Below are positions 45,145 through 45,996 of a stretch of DNA of 45,996 nucleotides, in pieces. The stretch is from Beverwykella pulmonaria (lineage: Eukaryota > Ascomycota > Dothideomycetes > Pleosporales > Melanommataceae): the NCBI GenBank assembly GCA_001599595.1, contig BCHH01000028.1:7407-53402 (forward strand). Direction: 5' to 3'. Both the position numbers and the translations under genes were made by a program. The notes beneath the pieces were generated by a model. The model was not told where the DNA came from, made no database searches, and worked only from the letters and a program-made list of their open reading frames with translations. Numbering within the stretch: position 1 is the stretch's first letter; each line of letters opens with the position of its first letter.

Positions 45145-45714
45145 CTAGCTCCGCAACAAACAGAACGGGTGATGGCTGTTAGTGCTCGACAACGCCCACG
45201 ATGCTGCTGTTATCTCTCTGCTAGCGAGTAATAGCTAAATATCGTTAGAAGACAACGGTGCTGATGGCGGCACCAGCGGTGGCAGCAGCAGCAGCAACAG
45301 CGCTCTCCAGCTGCGCTCTCCAGCTGCGCTCTCCAGCAGCGCCTGTCCGGATACCTCCCTCCAAGCACGCACGGCTCAGTCCTTGTCACTAGCCGGACAA
45401 GGCGCGCGGTGATTCAGATTGTGGAAGACAGCGACATTATACCAATTGAGCCGATGCACGATGTAGCTGCACACGCGTTTCTATACAAGAAGCTCTGGAC
45501 AGGCCATTCAAGGTGGCCATTGATCTCAATTGCAGGCAGACGCTGGTGTGGTCTGAGAAGGTGCTCGGGTTTAAGTAACCCTCGATGCTGGCGATCATGG
45601 GCAACTTGGCGGTCGTGTTGGGCAACCAAGGCAATTACGAGTAGGCGGAATCGATGAACAGGCAGACGCTTGTGCTGTCTGAGAAGGTGCTCGGGCTTGA
45701 GCATCCCTGGACGC
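45145..45714 (+). pseudogene. NB-ARC/TPR (NLR-type) gene fragment
   Basis: WLLVLDNAHDAAVISLL (Walker B region of NB-ARC) begins near 45172. After a frame change, LSGYLPPSTHGSVLVTSRT and DSDIIPIEPM follow, the usual end of the NB-ARC core. Another frame change near 45505-45520 leads to TPR repeats of the kinesin-light-chain type (QTLVWSEKVLGF, GNLAVVLGNQGNYE, NRQTLVLSEKVLGLEHPWT) up to 45714. The N-terminal P-loop part and most TPRs are absent. The first frameshift coincides with a 13-bp tandem repeat. Fungal NLRs act in allorecognition and immunity-like cell death; this fragment is dead. Confidence 0.8.
45299..45337. repeat. 13-bp tandem repeat, three copies
   Basis: Three copies of a unit close to gcgctctccagct lie in the linker of the NB-ARC fragment. 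Because 13 is not a multiple of 3, each copy changes the frame. The reading frame before and after the array differs. Confidence 0.85.
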
Positions 45715-45756
45715 TTGTCACGGTATATATGTTATTCTATACGCACCTCACCCTAT

Positions 45757-45996
45757 TGTTACGGTTCGAAGAAGTTGCACAGATGCGGGCTGCAGATGAG
45801 GAACCAACCCCGCCAACGAACAACCAAAACCCTGTCAACGGGCGCAGTACGGCGCGCAGGCGGGCGCAAAGGAACAGCGAGGATTCGNGCAGGTAAGCGA
45901 GGCACGTGACAGAAGATATCCCGCCAAGGAAGAGGAAACTCGGGAGAATCGAAGGATCCTAGAGATCCCGCCAAGGAAGAGGAAACTCGGGAGAAT
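45757..45996 (+). mobile_element. LTR, third copy, cut by the window end
   Basis: Begins TGTTACGG at 45757 and matches the first ~240 bp of the LTR at 29295, including the first 47-bp units. One ambiguous base (N) is at 45888. The element body, if any, is outside the window. Confidence 0.85.

Larger units (their letters stand above)
45101..45758. repeat. 44-bp perfect inverted repeat enclosing an NLR fragment
   Basis: 45101-45144 and 45715-45758 are exact reverse complements (left arm starts caatagggtgaggtgcg). The left arm is in frame with the Crypton coding strand. The right arm ends against the LTR that starts at 45757. The enclosed 570 bp is NB-ARC/TPR sequence. Confidence 0.95.

Noticed and set aside
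1..45996. tRNA or rRNA genes
   Set aside because: I looked for cloverleaf-type box B words and rRNA-like sequence and saw no convincing candidate.

Overview
The window looks like nuclear DNA of a filamentous ascomycete (Pezizomycotina). The reasons are protein genes with short 47-160 bp introns, a fungal nonribosomal peptide synthetase (NRPS), HET-domain and NB-ARC/TPR allorecognition sequences, and many mutated transposon relics. Species cannot be named. All gene models were spliced by eye from reading frames, splice sites and family motifs; no search was run.

Layout. 1-1.98 kb: minisatellites and a solo LTR with a 5-bp target duplication. 2-13.6 kb: a run of secondary-metabolism-type genes, mostly decayed: a Baeyer-Villiger monooxygenase pseudogene, a multiply broken P450, a frameshifted small conserved fungal gene, a nearly intact SDR, a 565-bp inverted-repeat element, a C-terminally truncated alpha/beta hydrolase, a HET relic and an apparently intact eight-exon MFS transporter. 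13.8-17.1 kb: a gene-free block with a ~113-bp satellite interrupted by an 806-bp TA-flanked element and a 235-bp solo LTR. 17.4-25.5 kb: an intact five-exon dimodular NRPS (C-A-T-C-A-T-R, about 2577 aa). 25.9-29.9 kb: transposon debris (DUF3716-like ORF, LINE ORF1 relic, 3' end of an LTR element). 30.4-37 kb: an intronless GNAT-like acetyltransferase and an ABCC-type full transporter in five exons. 37-41.3 kb: repeat-rich, with nested inverted repeats and a TA-flanked MITE. 41.4-43.5 kb: an intact HET-domain gene. 44.1-46 kb: a Crypton-like tyrosine-recombinase relic, an NB-ARC/TPR fragment inside a 44-bp perfect inverted repeat, and the start of a third LTR copy.

How it fits together (inference). 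The NRPS, GNAT protein and ABCC transporter lie on the same strand and could form a small peptide-aldehyde/alcohol or cyclised-product cluster that has been split by retroelements. The decayed oxygenases on the other side may be lost tailoring genes of this or a neighbouring cluster. The transposon ORFs carry in-frame stops that are nearly all TAG at places where Gln or Trp is expected. This suggests RIP-like C-to-T mutation with a preference for CpApG.
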